Source: Schumannella luteola
Lineage (GTDB): Bacteria > Actinomycetota > Actinomycetes > Actinomycetales > Microbacteriaceae
NCBI RefSeq assembly: GCF_013408685.1
Contig: NZ_JACBZY010000001.1
Span: 620,001-684,000 of the forward strand
Length of the DNA stretch: 64,000 nt
Direction of reading: 5' to 3'
The notes below the pieces were generated by a model that worked only from the letters and a program-made list of their open reading frames with translations, did no database searches and was not told where the DNA came from. A program made the position numbers and the translations under genes. Position 1 is the stretch's first letter. Each line of letters opens with the position of its first letter. Positions 10,401-19,600 of this stretch are shown piece after piece.

Positions 10401-13400
10401 CCGGCTGCCGAGGGGCGACCAGCTGCACGTCGACGTGCAGTTCACCGACGCGAACCCGCACCTGACGGTGGATGCCGTCGCTCCTGTCGACGAGGTCGGC
10501 GACACCGGCGTCGGGCCCGGCGGCCGGCCCGTCACCTCGACGGATCAGCGGCATTGGCGCACCGACGAGAGCGGCCGGGTATTCACGCACGAGCTGCTGC
10601 ACTCGCTGGGCCTCGCCGACGAGTCGATCGACCGGCGGCGGGTGCTGCAGCGCGACGCGGGCAACACGGCCGTGCACCACGACGACGGCATCATGAGCGA
10701 CGGCGTGCACCGCGAGAGCACCGCGCTCTACCCCCGCAACATCTGGGCGATCGAGCGTCTCGCCGACGGCCAGCACCAGCTGCCCGACGGCCACTACTCG
10801 GCGACCGCGCTGCTGCAGGGTCAGCCGCTGCCGCTGTCGGCCGTCGACAGCCCCGCCGACCTGCACACGCAGGTCGCCGACCACCTCGGCGTCACGCCCC
10901 AGGCGGTGCGGGATGAGCTGGGCCTCAGCGATGAGTCGACCGCCGCGGAGACGGCCGCAGCATGGCGCGGCGTGCTCGACGCGGGCTCGATCACGGTCGA
11001 CGGCCGCACCGCCGACGTGAGCACCGGCGGCGTGCGGGTGACGGTGCCGACTCCGACCGACCCGGCCGTCGCCGCGGCCGACGCCGACGCCGACGCCGAG
11101 ACCGAGGCCGCCGACGACTTCAGCCGCACGCAGGACGTCGAGACGTCGACGAAGACGTCGATCGGCAACACCACGAAGGTCGAAGGCCAGCTGACGGTCA
11201 GCGTCGGGCCGACGCCCGGCTTCCCCGCGGCGACCTTCGGCATGAGCACCTCGACCGGCGCGGACCTCGGCCTGAAGACGACCCTGCGCGACACGTCCGC
11301 CCCCAAGGCGGCGTCGGCGCCGTCGCACGCGAACGTGACGCTGAACCTCACGACCGACGGCCGCACGTCCCGCATCGACGTCGACACGCAGCTGTCGCTG
11401 CCCGACGTCGAGCACGCCGGCGCGGCCGCCCCCATCCAGCGCGCCCGCCCTGCGGGGCATCCGACCCTGTCGACCGTCGATCTGAAGGGCATCCGGCCCA
11501 ACCGCGTCACGACCCTCAGCGACGGCGCGGTGAAGCCGCGCTCGCAGCGCGACGTCGACGCGCTCACGAGCGTGCTCACCGCATCCGGCGACACGAAGGC
11601 GAAGGGCGACACGAGCACGTTCTCGGTCGACGACGCACACCGTCCGCAGACCTCGTTCGTCGGCATCGCGAAGGGCGGGGGCAAGACGTCGCGCGGAACG
11701 GCCTTCTCGTCGGGCTGGTCGAAGGGAAGCGAGCTCAGCGCCACCGCGGGAGCCCGTGGCCGACTGTTCAGCTTCCTCCGCTTCGGCGGCGCGCTGACGG
11801 CGACGCACGGCGGCGGCATCGGCGGCTCGAGCGAACTGAAGCACTCGACGGCGCGCAGCGACGACGACAAGGTCGCGATCTACTCGCTCAGCCGCACCGT
11901 GCAGGTGAAGACCGGCCTGTTCTCGTCGCGTCCGGTCGAGGTGCGCACCACCTTCTCGGTGCCGATCGTCGACGCCGCCGCGCGCGGGCTGTGGCTGCCC
12001 GACGCGGTGCGCCCCGGTCCGATGGACATGACGCCGCGGTTGCCGGGGGGCGACGCCGCCTTCGACCCGTCGCGGGACTCCTTCATCTCGGTTCCGACCG
12101 ACCTGTCGAATCAGATCGTCGACGGCCTCGGGCTGTCGGATGCCGGAAAGGCGGCCGTCGCGAGCAAGTTCGACGGCGAGACGGGCAAGGCCTCGCTGCA
12201 CGACGCCGCGACCGGCGGCACGACCGCCGTGTGGCACGAGGACGGCCGCACGCACCGCGTGACGGTGACGGCCGAGGTCGACCTCGGCGAGCCGTTCGAC
12301 ACGAGCGACGGCCGCACGTCGAAGCACGAGGAGTCGCTCGCCAGCAAGCGCGACGCCAGCATGGACTCGAAGGCCGGGCAGAGCGGCACGGTGGGTACGC
12401 AGGCGATCGCGTCGATCGCGCCGACCGACGGCGGCGCGACCACGGCCGCGTCGCCGACCAACATCGGCGCCGGCATCGCCCAGCTCTCGGCGGGGCACCA
12501 GCGCTCGGCGAAGAACTCCGCGTCGCACACGGTGAAGGACACCCGCACGGCGTCGAGCACGGGCCCGGCCGGCTATCACCCGACGATCACGCGTCTGACG
12601 GTGACCCACGAGTCGACGAAGGATGCGAACTTCCTGCAGCGCGGTCTCGCCGGCGGCCGGCTGCTCGGCAGCGGCGACGCCGCCCTCCGTCACCGCGTCG
12701 AGACGCCCGCCGGCGGGCACCGGGTCGACGTCGACGGCGTGGCTGTGCGGCGCCCGCAGCTCGATGGCTCCGCCGCCGACGCATCCGGCGCGCACACCCG
12801 CATCGGCACGACCCGCAACGACGCCTTCGTTCCCATCGACACGGCCGACCTCGGCACCTTCGCGAAGGTCGAGCGCGTCGACGGCCACCAGACGCACGCC
12901 GACCTGCTCGAGTCGGCGCTGTCGAAGCGCGCCGACCTCGCCCACGGCGACGGACGCGCGCACCGGTCGCCGATCGGCAGCGGCAACTTCTCGAGCTGGG
13001 GCTCACGCGCCTTCGACGGCACGGCGGGCAGCCCCATCCTCACCCGCTCGCCGTTCACGAAGCCCGGCGAGGTCACCGCGTCGACCATGCAGGCGCTCGG
13101 CTCGGATGCGGGACTGCGCACGATCGCCAATGCCGGCCTCGGCGACCGTTCGGTCGGCACCGGGAACATGAAGCTGCTCGGCAAGCTGGGCAACCTGCAC
13201 GGCTCGGTCGACGTGCGCCAGAAGCTCGGCAACCCCTCCTTCGTCACGACCCGACAGGAGAGGACGCTGCTGCGCGGCTCCTCGGACGAGCGGGCCGTCG
13301 GCACCTCGAAGGAGTGGAGCGTCAACGTCGGCGCCGACGGCCTCGTGCGCGGCACCGCCCCCGGCGGCAAGGACAACCTGCTGCTGCAGATCGGCGCGAA

Positions 13401-16400
13401 GCTCGGCTACACCTACGGGCGGTCGCGCGACGCCGAGCAGTCGATGGGCACCACCACCGAACGCAGCAAGACCGGCGAGACGGCGGTGCTGCGCTTCGAC
13501 GCCGAGCGCACCTACACGCCGTCGCTCGAGCTGCGCCGGTTCTGGCAGAAGAAGGGCTTCGACAACCCGCCGTTCACCCGGTTCGAGCCCGGCTCGGTCG
13601 ACGTCGAGCTGCCCGTGCGAGAGGCGGCGGCGCTGCTGCAGCGGCACGGCATCCCGCTGCCGCAGCAGCTCGCGGCTCATGCGCCGACGCCCGACACGGC
13701 CGCGCCGGCGACCGATCCGGCCGTCGTGCCCGACCCGAACGCGGCGCCGGACCCGAACGTGGTCGCGGATCCCCCTCCGGGCCTGGAGGGCGGGATCGAG
13801 CTCGCCGAGCGCGACCCGAACCGGAACCCGAATCCCAACCCCAACCCGAACCCCGACCCGAACGCGGCGCGCCCGAACCCGGCGGCCGATCCGCTCGCGG
13901 CCTTCCGCGACGACTCCGACGCCGTCGTCGGCGAGAGCACGGTCTCGAAGGCCGACCTCGACCGCATGGACCGCACCTGGCGCCCGACCGGCATGGATGC
14001 GGACACGCGCAAGCAGATCCTCGCCGAGGTGCGCCGGGTTCTCACCGAGACCTCGGGCTCCGGATTCGTGCGCGACGCGATCGTGAAGCCCAACCGCATC
14101 ACCGTCCCGCTGCCGGCCGGCCCGTTCACGCAGCGCACCGCGACGATCGAGATCACCGTCGACCACCGCGCCGACCCCGCCGATCCCGCGACGACGAAGG
14201 ATGTCAGCGGCGAGAAGCTCTCGAACGAGCGCTCCGGCGGGGCGTCGGGCAAGCGCAACCGCTTCCACCAGTTCGGCATGGGTCTCGACGGCCGGGCCGG
14301 GTTCTTCGGCCGGGCCGACGAGGTGAAGAACCTCCCCGGCGGCGAGGCCGCGGCCTCGCACGACTGGACGCTCTTCAACCGCCGCCGCGACAAGTCCAGC
14401 TCGGCCCCGGTGTCGCCGAAGATCGCCGTCACCGCCGAACACGAGTCGCTCGTGCAGCACCACATGCCGGTCGGCTTCACCGTCGACGTGCAGTTGCACG
14501 AGCACGTCGGCGGCGCGCTCGACTCGCTCATGCCCCGGCGATTCACGCCCGGAACGCACACGGCTCTGCCGCAGATCTCGCTGAACGGCTCGCTCGACAT
14601 GCTCGAGCCGAAGGACTCGCCCGACCGCGTCACCACCGTCGCCCCGCCGCGCGACGCCCACCAGCACCAGCTCCCCGCGCTCGGCGCGTGGCGGCCCATG
14701 CGCTGGGATCACGCGAAGGTCGCCGACGTGCAGGCCATGGTCGGCGATCAGCTCGGCGCCGACGGCGCCGCCCGCCCCGGCGACGTGTACGACGAGGCGC
14801 TGAGCACATCCATCTCGAACGGGATGCTCTTCAACGCGATCCCGCGCATCGCCGCCGGCGAGACCTTCGGCATCGACGAGCTGATCGCCCGCCGCGGCGC
14901 CTTCCGCGACCTGCGCTCCGACCTGGCGATCTCGGGTGGAATCGTCCAGCCGTCCATCCGCCCCGGCAGCACCGCCCCGTCGACGACGCTGTCGCACAGC
15001 ATCGACCTCGGCACCGGCGCGGGCGATGGGCGCAAGCGCGCTGACGACTCGGCGATGGGCCTGCCGTTCGGCCTCTCGGGCATGACCGACGCGGGCCTCG
15101 TCTTCGCCGGGCTGACGCCGTCGTACAAGATGTCGTCGAGCCAGACCGACGAGAACGGCGTCGACGTCAAGACCTCGGAGAAGATCACCCACACGGGCCG
15201 CTCGTTCATCGTCGACGCGCACCTGCGACTGCGGATCAGCGCCGGCACGTCGACGATCGTCAGCAGCGGCGGGCCCCGGCAGCCGGGCGAGGTGGATGTG
15301 CCGGTCGTGCTGCAGGTCTGGGAGCAGCAGCTGAGCGCCCTCGGTCTCCAGGTGCCGGCCGACCCGGCTGCGGACACGGCGCGCGATGCGGCGAGGGATG
15401 CGGACGACGCCCGCGAACGCCGCGAACGGAACGAGGCGGCGGCACGCGAGACGGAGGCGCGCGACGCCCGCGAGGCGGCCGCGCAGCGGGCGCGGACTGC
15501 CGAGCGTCAGGCGGAGCGCGAGCGCGTGGCGCGGGAGCAGGCCGAGCGCGACGCGCGCGATCAGGAGGAGCGCGACCGTCGCATCCGCGAGCGCGAGGAG
15601 CGTCAGCGGGCGGAACGCGAACAGGCCGAGCGCGAGCGGGTCGAACGCGAGGCACGCGAGCGCCGCGCCCGCAATGAGACCGCCGAGCGCGAAGCCAGGG
15701 AACGCGCCGAGCAGCTCGCCGCCGAGGAGCGCGAGCGGGCCGGGCGCGAACGAGCCGCTCGACAGGAGCGCGAGCGGATCGCGCGCAACGAGACCGCCGA
15801 GCGCGAAGCGAGGGAACGCGCCGAGCAGCTCGCCGCGGAGCAGCGCGAGGCCGATCCGACGCCGATCGACGACGGCTATGAACCCGACGACGAAGCCGGC
15901 GGCGATCTCGACGACGACCTCGGCAGCGAGTCCGGCGACAGCGACCTCGGTGCTGACAGCGATCTCGGCGACGACGCCCCGTCTGGCGACGAGCGGTCGA
16001 CCACGGCTCCGCGTCCGACGCCGATCGCGCCGGTCGACGACGCGGGCGACATGTCCTCCGACGAGTACGTGACCGCCTCGGAGGGCGAGGAGTACGTGAC
16101 GGCGGACGAGGGCGAGGGCGAGGAGGAGCCGCCGTCGCGCCCCGCCCCGCCGCGACCCCGGGCCGACACGCCGCCGATCGCGCCGACGCCGGCGGCCGCC
16201 TCGACCCCCAGCGGTTCGATCCCGGGGGCGACGAGCACGGAGACGACGAGCGCCGAGACGACCGACCCCGGCGTGACGCGCGATCCCGCGCCCGCCGGGT
16301 CGCCGATCCACGATGCGCCGGGCGCTCCCGAGCCGACGCGCCCGCGACCCGACACCACCTGGATCCCGCGCGCGCCCATGTCGGGCTACGTGCCCGAGGA

Positions 16401-16512
16401 GGAGGACGAGCTCGACGATCACGTGCTGCTGCCCGATGGCACGCAGACCGGCGACGGCTCGACCTTCGACGCGCAGGCGTTCTTCGACGACGCGCTCACC
16501 CACCAGGGCTGA
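4480..16512 (+). CDS. Giant type VII-associated polymorphic protein with CpnT-like N-terminal domain and two HExxH modules, 4010 aa
   Basis: The ATG at 4480 was chosen because GGGGAGGAGG ends 6 bases before it; a GTG at 4450 has no such site. Residues 1 to about 215 match the WXG100-like N-terminal domain of CpnT-type giant proteins: EYTKYTLIGALIALIAEIAW, then QLAQMAQGNRDSWDGSKTSG. A Gly/Lys/Asp repeat region follows, then a Ser/Thr/Asn/Pro/Asp low-complexity stretch at about 431-967. Two metalloprotease-like modules carry HEVMHFVGARE (His 1121) and HELLHSLGLAD (His 2037), each followed by a GVMGDG or GIMSDG loop like a Met-turn. The middle is large and mostly beta-rich. A charged coiled coil (about 3631-3791) and an acidic tail end the protein. 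No known toxin domain was recognised at the C-terminus. It is probably a secreted or surface effector of the type VII system. Confidence 0.8.
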   Translation: MALMVSNEAANLFLVLAGERFPMANEDQLRALSQGWQMAARELADLDSDLRRDLARAKQGFSGMSRDAYDELVASITDGDALHEVAESMISSAQFLKKLALDVEYTKYTLIGALIALIAEIAWAIAMAVPSFGSSMAWLAARKAMYSILFRTLLRKLLKEILKGAAFNVLSEVAIDAAAQLAQMAQGNRDSWDGSKTSGAAAGGALAGMFGGAVILGGAAIGKGLGKGAGGGIGSGIGKGVGDGVGDGVGSGAGKGIGDGIGDGVGSGIGKGAGDGAGSGAGKGAGKGAGDEFPSGGGAGAGAGKGAGKGAGDDIPDGPKPGKGSGDGVDTPPASKGGDGDLPPTTGSAGAPKPNGWKHTAQEIATDFAGEAFVEVMTEGTYSAIQGEGFQVGVGGILSAASSSIGTGLGTAAGGAIGNRISGPDGSGGHGGESSGSDGGSRSVQESNLSGNDTGTGVGTGTGVGTGTGTGTGTGTGTGGPNSSTGSGPLDGSSTSAPDPLGQRPAGGTPQGQDSASGTAAAGGTSNANGSANPGGSANTGGSANTGGSTSTDASANTGGSTNADSSTNTGPSSNPPAQGSTPNAAGSTNPNAPTNSGSTPDGTPSSNTDTSTRPDSSTSTDAPTNPNASTNPNGSANPNASTTPQATTNPGPSSNTGTTPDQNSPSNADTATSTNANPTSNTGTPNTSTTPNPDTSTNPDTSTNPDNSTNPDTSPNPDNSTSGDSNSSAETGPDTSTTPNADSSTNADSSTSTDSSPNPDTSTASGESANTGTTPAPESTPNPDTIANSDTTPNTDTTPNRDTAGHDTTGHDPTSRDSTTSPTPDPSQSDAPRTTPTPSPTNPAASTPTTTDTTTPSTDTAEPDAAPTTDDPTATATVDDGDTTDSDASSTTSDADSDTWSVADSDTTSVTTVDDGDGTSPNDPQTNDPQSHDPQTHDPQTNDPAANDAKSTPPATPTPATPTPAWQNAYDAATPKQLRTESFTPARDDGATPSVDEQGRPRPQIRGEIATVDYVSRDLTVDGEQIRLFEVPIEITTDVDSISPDRLREVTDDVQAHLDEFVNGQHTLGGSHTMHVRIDPTFVSSHAPPSDRVRVTVRDTGDVDQRTWSTDPAQAPKLVHEVMHFVGAREGYRADHHLLRTPKRPGVMGDGVDSLPRRGDDTTDAPPYLTDVDVDQIHTTWQDATPQQAGFTPTPHGDLPPSTTPARAPKTQPSATPPAPATQSTAQPPAGGRKRRAPATATGTPGPAPKRPRTTTASSSTTPKPKKAKAERRPIVADSSQLTPAPRPNADGTVPSSIYRTDRDVRATQPDLDATGKPKKYQPGEKLHQLGYGPKEGLSPSDLAKIGRHVEGVTGQPTITLHTDRYTGLPDQTTIVESAVAAGDGLTAQERDRQGATSNDPETTRNHIIAAGAGQNALNRAILNGVDGHERIAQGQAELRRATIAGDTDGQDSARRKIQSGNAQVASGIARFQQYARAIVQEPRAATEQRSDEQVRTDRDDALVQLTRLVDSPERRDGRFAALDALDPSATTSHQGPTGFDAVRTLSDVIDQRLTSTERQPSAQHLRTLLHGLGDGDRQRVESALDALGSADADGSGSSHRPTPDERALRRLHDLVGDAPFSGRTPTTRQRQDAADALRSQLTPDRQADYREVLRRSTDSTGNVRVGDRAQNGLVSTGFDVELDIDGNPTPRSTRLFDAHLAAKPDHDEQIFTSVSGSGDRLSSSIQVDRPTTTEPAGTPDDPVKPSPDVRERYAEQQADQAAGRSEQPIESSQQTRQSEQPDGPKQSENTDQSTERPVEQQRRADTDLPFRPAPDAPPVPSRPAPSREAPATSTASGSRRPVPPLPGPDPRRAPARDEGWRHASQRTATWSNPTTNPVTESEWRPRLASATPHRVDLRVADVRADGRNGRVGRFEGIIAYDRARVVMPDGRAVQVYTVRVNLRPGDGVTPGDVAAAQQRARSSVDAIINRGFRLPRGDQLHVDVQFTDANPHLTVDAVAPVDEVGDTGVGPGGRPVTSTDQRHWRTDESGRVFTHELLHSLGLADESIDRRRVLQRDAGNTAVHHDDGIMSDGVHRESTALYPRNIWAIERLADGQHQLPDGHYSATALLQGQPLPLSAVDSPADLHTQVADHLGVTPQAVRDELGLSDESTAAETAAAWRGVLDAGSITVDGRTADVSTGGVRVTVPTPTDPAVAAADADADAETEAADDFSRTQDVETSTKTSIGNTTKVEGQLTVSVGPTPGFPAATFGMSTSTGADLGLKTTLRDTSAPKAASAPSHANVTLNLTTDGRTSRIDVDTQLSLPDVEHAGAAAPIQRARPAGHPTLSTVDLKGIRPNRVTTLSDGAVKPRSQRDVDALTSVLTASGDTKAKGDTSTFSVDDAHRPQTSFVGIAKGGGKTSRGTAFSSGWSKGSELSATAGARGRLFSFLRFGGALTATHGGGIGGSSELKHSTARSDDDKVAIYSLSRTVQVKTGLFSSRPVEVRTTFSVPIVDAAARGLWLPDAVRPGPMDMTPRLPGGDAAFDPSRDSFISVPTDLSNQIVDGLGLSDAGKAAVASKFDGETGKASLHDAATGGTTAVWHEDGRTHRVTVTAEVDLGEPFDTSDGRTSKHEESLASKRDASMDSKAGQSGTVGTQAIASIAPTDGGATTAASPTNIGAGIAQLSAGHQRSAKNSASHTVKDTRTASSTGPAGYHPTITRLTVTHESTKDANFLQRGLAGGRLLGSGDAALRHRVETPAGGHRVDVDGVAVRRPQLDGSAADASGAHTRIGTTRNDAFVPIDTADLGTFAKVERVDGHQTHADLLESALSKRADLAHGDGRAHRSPIGSGNFSSWGSRAFDGTAGSPILTRSPFTKPGEVTASTMQALGSDAGLRTIANAGLGDRSVGTGNMKLLGKLGNLHGSVDVRQKLGNPSFVTTRQERTLLRGSSDERAVGTSKEWSVNVGADGLVRGTAPGGKDNLLLQIGAKLGYTYGRSRDAEQSMGTTTERSKTGETAVLRFDAERTYTPSLELRRFWQKKGFDNPPFTRFEPGSVDVELPVREAAALLQRHGIPLPQQLAAHAPTPDTAAPATDPAVVPDPNAAPDPNVVADPPPGLEGGIELAERDPNRNPNPNPNPNPDPNAARPNPAADPLAAFRDDSDAVVGESTVSKADLDRMDRTWRPTGMDADTRKQILAEVRRVLTETSGSGFVRDAIVKPNRITVPLPAGPFTQRTATIEITVDHRADPADPATTKDVSGEKLSNERSGGASGKRNRFHQFGMGLDGRAGFFGRADEVKNLPGGEAAASHDWTLFNRRRDKSSSAPVSPKIAVTAEHESLVQHHMPVGFTVDVQLHEHVGGALDSLMPRRFTPGTHTALPQISLNGSLDMLEPKDSPDRVTTVAPPRDAHQHQLPALGAWRPMRWDHAKVADVQAMVGDQLGADGAARPGDVYDEALSTSISNGMLFNAIPRIAAGETFGIDELIARRGAFRDLRSDLAISGGIVQPSIRPGSTAPSTTLSHSIDLGTGAGDGRKRADDSAMGLPFGLSGMTDAGLVFAGLTPSYKMSSSQTDENGVDVKTSEKITHTGRSFIVDAHLRLRISAGTSTIVSSGGPRQPGEVDVPVVLQVWEQQLSALGLQVPADPAADTARDAARDADDARERRERNEAAARETEARDAREAAAQRARTAERQAERERVAREQAERDARDQEERDRRIREREERQRAEREQAERERVEREARERRARNETAEREARERAEQLAAEERERAGRERAARQERERIARNETAEREARERAEQLAAEQREADPTPIDDGYEPDDEAGGDLDDDLGSESGDSDLGADSDLGDDAPSGDERSTTAPRPTPIAPVDDAGDMSSDEYVTASEGEEYVTADEGEGEEEPPSRPAPPRPRADTPPIAPTPAAASTPSGSIPGATSTETTSAETTDPGVTRDPAPAGSPIHDAPGAPEPTRPRPDTTWIPRAPMSGYVPEEEDELDDHVLLPDGTQTGDGSTFDAQAFFDDALTHQG
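5835..5917 (+). repeat. Hexanucleotide (GGCACG) microsatellite encoding Gly-Thr repeats
   Basis: Imperfect, then perfect, copies of a GGCACG hexamer encode alternating Gly and Thr (with Val interruptions) in the linker of the giant protein. Because the unit is a multiple of three, slippage would change length without breaking the frame. Confidence 0.7.
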
Positions 16513-16650
16513 GCAGCTCGCGACCGAGTCGGCCCGAGCCGGCCTGAGCCGGCCCGAGCCGCTCGACACGGACCCTCGCAGACTCGACCAGCACCGCGAT
16601 GAACCGCCCGCACCCCGCCGCGCGTGAACGTGGTGAGGGAAGGAGGTGCC

Positions 16651-19600
16651 GTGAGCTCGATCACCGTGCAGCAGACCGGATTCGGCATCGTCGTCGCCGA
16701 GGACGGCGACACCGAGGCGACGGCGCTCCTCGACGGGCTCCCGCCGCTGCGGGCCGCCCGCTACCTCACCGCGACCCCCGCGCTGCGCCAGGCCCTGCGT
16801 GCCGCGGAGCCCGCTCTCGTCGACGCCGTGCGCCCCCACCTCGACGGCACGGTCGTCGTTCCCGATGACGGTCTCGCCGCCGATCTCGACGGCGATGCGA
16901 CCACCGGCAGCCTGCTGCTGGCTCAGGCCCTCGGCGTCTCGGTCATCGCCCCGGCTGGCCGCTTCATCCGCTGCGACGGCACCCTCTTCTCCGTCGGAGG
17001 CGGCGACGGCTGGGTCGCCCAGAGCCCCCGCGGCGCGCGGGTTCCGGCAGGCCGGCGCTATCCCGCACCCGCGTGGCAGTCGCAGCTGCCGCATGACCTG
17101 GCAGGCGCGGCGCACATCCCCGCCGGCCTCTGGATCACCTCGGGCACCGACCCCCGCCACGCCGTGCGCCTCGCGCGCATCGCGGTGCGCGAGCGCCAGC
17201 TGCTCGTGGTGGTCGGCAGCCCGGCCGAGACCCCGCCGACCCGCGAGCGGCTGCTCGCGCTGCTGCGATCCATCCCCGCCGAGGCGCGCTCGTCGATCGT
17301 GCTCGCCGGCTTCGGCAGCGCGAGCCTGCCGCTCGCGACCGTGCGCGCGCTCGCGGTCGAGCTCGATCAGCCCCTGCGCGTCGCGCATGGCGTCGAGCTC
17401 AGCGGTGCCCCCGTGCGCATCGACGGCGACGCCGAGACCCTGCCCGCGACGCTCGCGCTCGAGAGCGTCTGCGCGCCCGACGGCACCGTCACGCTCGAGC
17501 GCTGGGCGCCGCCGCCCGGGCTCGTGGCCGACACCGCGGCCCGCTACCGTCTCGGCGAATCGCGCATGAGCCGGGGGCGCCCCGGCGACGCCTGGGTCGC
17601 GGATGTCGTGGCCGCCGGCATCGTCGTGCACCCGGTGAATGAGCCGCTCGTCGACGTCGCCGAGCTGCAGCCGCCGGTCGGTTCGCTCGGCGTCTTCCTG
17701 CAGTGCGACGGCGCCTACCGGCCCGAGGAGCTGCCGGCGCTGCTCGCGCCGCTGCGCGCCCGCCTCGAGGAGCGGGGCGCCGTGACCCTGCATCCGCTCG
17801 ACGCCGCGGCCCGCCGCGGCGTGCGCGACGCCTATCCCGGGCTGTGGGCGCCGACCGAGGCGCTCGCGATCACGGCCGACGGCCGGCTCGTGGCGGCGAC
17901 CGCCGATGCGAGCGGCGACACCGACCTGCCCGTCGATGACTCGCCGGTCGTCGAGTCGCCCGCCGACGACCTGTCTGCGGTCGTCGATGAGGATGCCGTG
18001 GCGGCTGACTCCGAGGCTGCCGAGGTCGCGGGGTCGTGGGCCGAGGCGGAGGGTGCCGCTGCGGACGCCGTCGAGTCGGATGACGTCGAGTCGGATGACG
18101 TCGAGTCGGATGACGTCGAGTCGGATGATGTCGAGTCCGATGCCGGCGAGTCGATCTCTCTCGAGGGCGCACCGAGCGAGAGCGCGTCGGCCGAGGAGGG
18201 CGCTCCCGCGCCCGCCGTCGTCGCATCCGCCGTTCCCGAGTCGCCGTCTGCCGAGTCACCCGCTCTCGAGACCGCCGCACCCGAGTCGACCGCGTCGACC
18301 GAGGGCGTCGAGTCGGATCCCCGTGCCGAGCAGCAGGATGCGCCGACCGAGCCGCAGGCGCAGCGCGCGGCGTCGCACCGCGACGAGGCGCAGCGTCCGC
18401 CGGTTCCCACGGTGTCCGCACCGGACGCGTCGGCGGTCGTCGACGCCGTCGTCGGCGCCGAGCCCTCGACTCCGTCGCCGGAGACGAGCGCACCGGTCAC
18501 GGGTCGCCGCGCACGCCGGGTCGCTCTCGACGAGCTCGTCAGCGAACCGCAGTTCGATCCCTCTGCCGAATCTGCGGCGGTCGCGTCGCGCCCGGCCGCG
18601 GTTCCCGCCGTTCCCGCTCCGGTCTCGACGGACGCTCCGATCCCGCCGACCGCGCAGTCGCTGCGCCCGGCGGCGCCGGAGGCGGCGACAGCCTCGGCGG
18701 CGCCCTCGACCACGCCGAGTGCCACGAGCGCGGCCCCCACGACGCCGACTGCCTCGACGACATCCGCAGTGGCGGCGGCGCCCGCCGCACCGACGACACC
18801 CGCGGCTCCGGCGGAATCCGCCTCGCCAAAGCCGCACGCCAGCACCCCGCCCGCGAGCACGACCCACGCGGCCCGACGCGAGGGGGGCTCGTTCGCCCCC
18901 CAGGCGCCGACGGCAGCCGCCGCAGCGGCCCCGGTCCCGACCCCCTCGGCGGCGCCCAGCGACCGCACGCCCGGGGATGCGCTCGCACGCGCCCTGCAGG
19001 GCTCGGCGGCCACCCGTCTGCTCGGCGCGGCGCCCCGTGACGAGAGCGCGGCGGATCGCGCCGCGGCCCTGTCGAGCGCCGCGAGCACCCCGACGGCGCC
19101 GACCGCGATCGTGCGGCCCGGAGCCCCGACGACCCCGCTCGCCGGATCCGGCACCGACGCGGCCGCGCCCGCTGCCACGGCGGCTCCCGCGCCGTCGTCG
19201 CAGGTCACCGCGACCGACGCGGCCCCCGCATCCTCGGCGGCCGAGCGCCCCGAGCCGACCCCGCAAGCCGAGCAGTCCGCGCAGCCCGCCGCCGCATCCC
19301 CCGCCCCGCACCCGGGCGAGGCCGCCGTCGACCGCCCGCAGCGCTCGACGCCCGACGTCGACGTGCCCGTCGGCGCGAGCTCGACCTCCGAGCAGCGGCA
19401 CCGCGTGCGCACGGCCCTCGGCTCGCGCTACGACGTCGCCAGCCGCACGGTCTCCCAGCTGCTCGCCCAGCAGCCGGGCATGCGCGTCGCCGCGGGCGAC
19501 CGCTCGGCGATGCTCACCGGGCTGTCGCTCGTGCGGGTCTTCGCGACCGAGCCGCACGGCGAGTACGACCTCGACTTCCACACCTGCCTCGCCGAGGGCC

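Noticed and set aside
9277-17793. 1228-aa and 1596-aa antisense frames over the giant gene
   Set aside because: Shadow frames of high-GC coding DNA, Arg/Ala-rich, with no recognisable domain.
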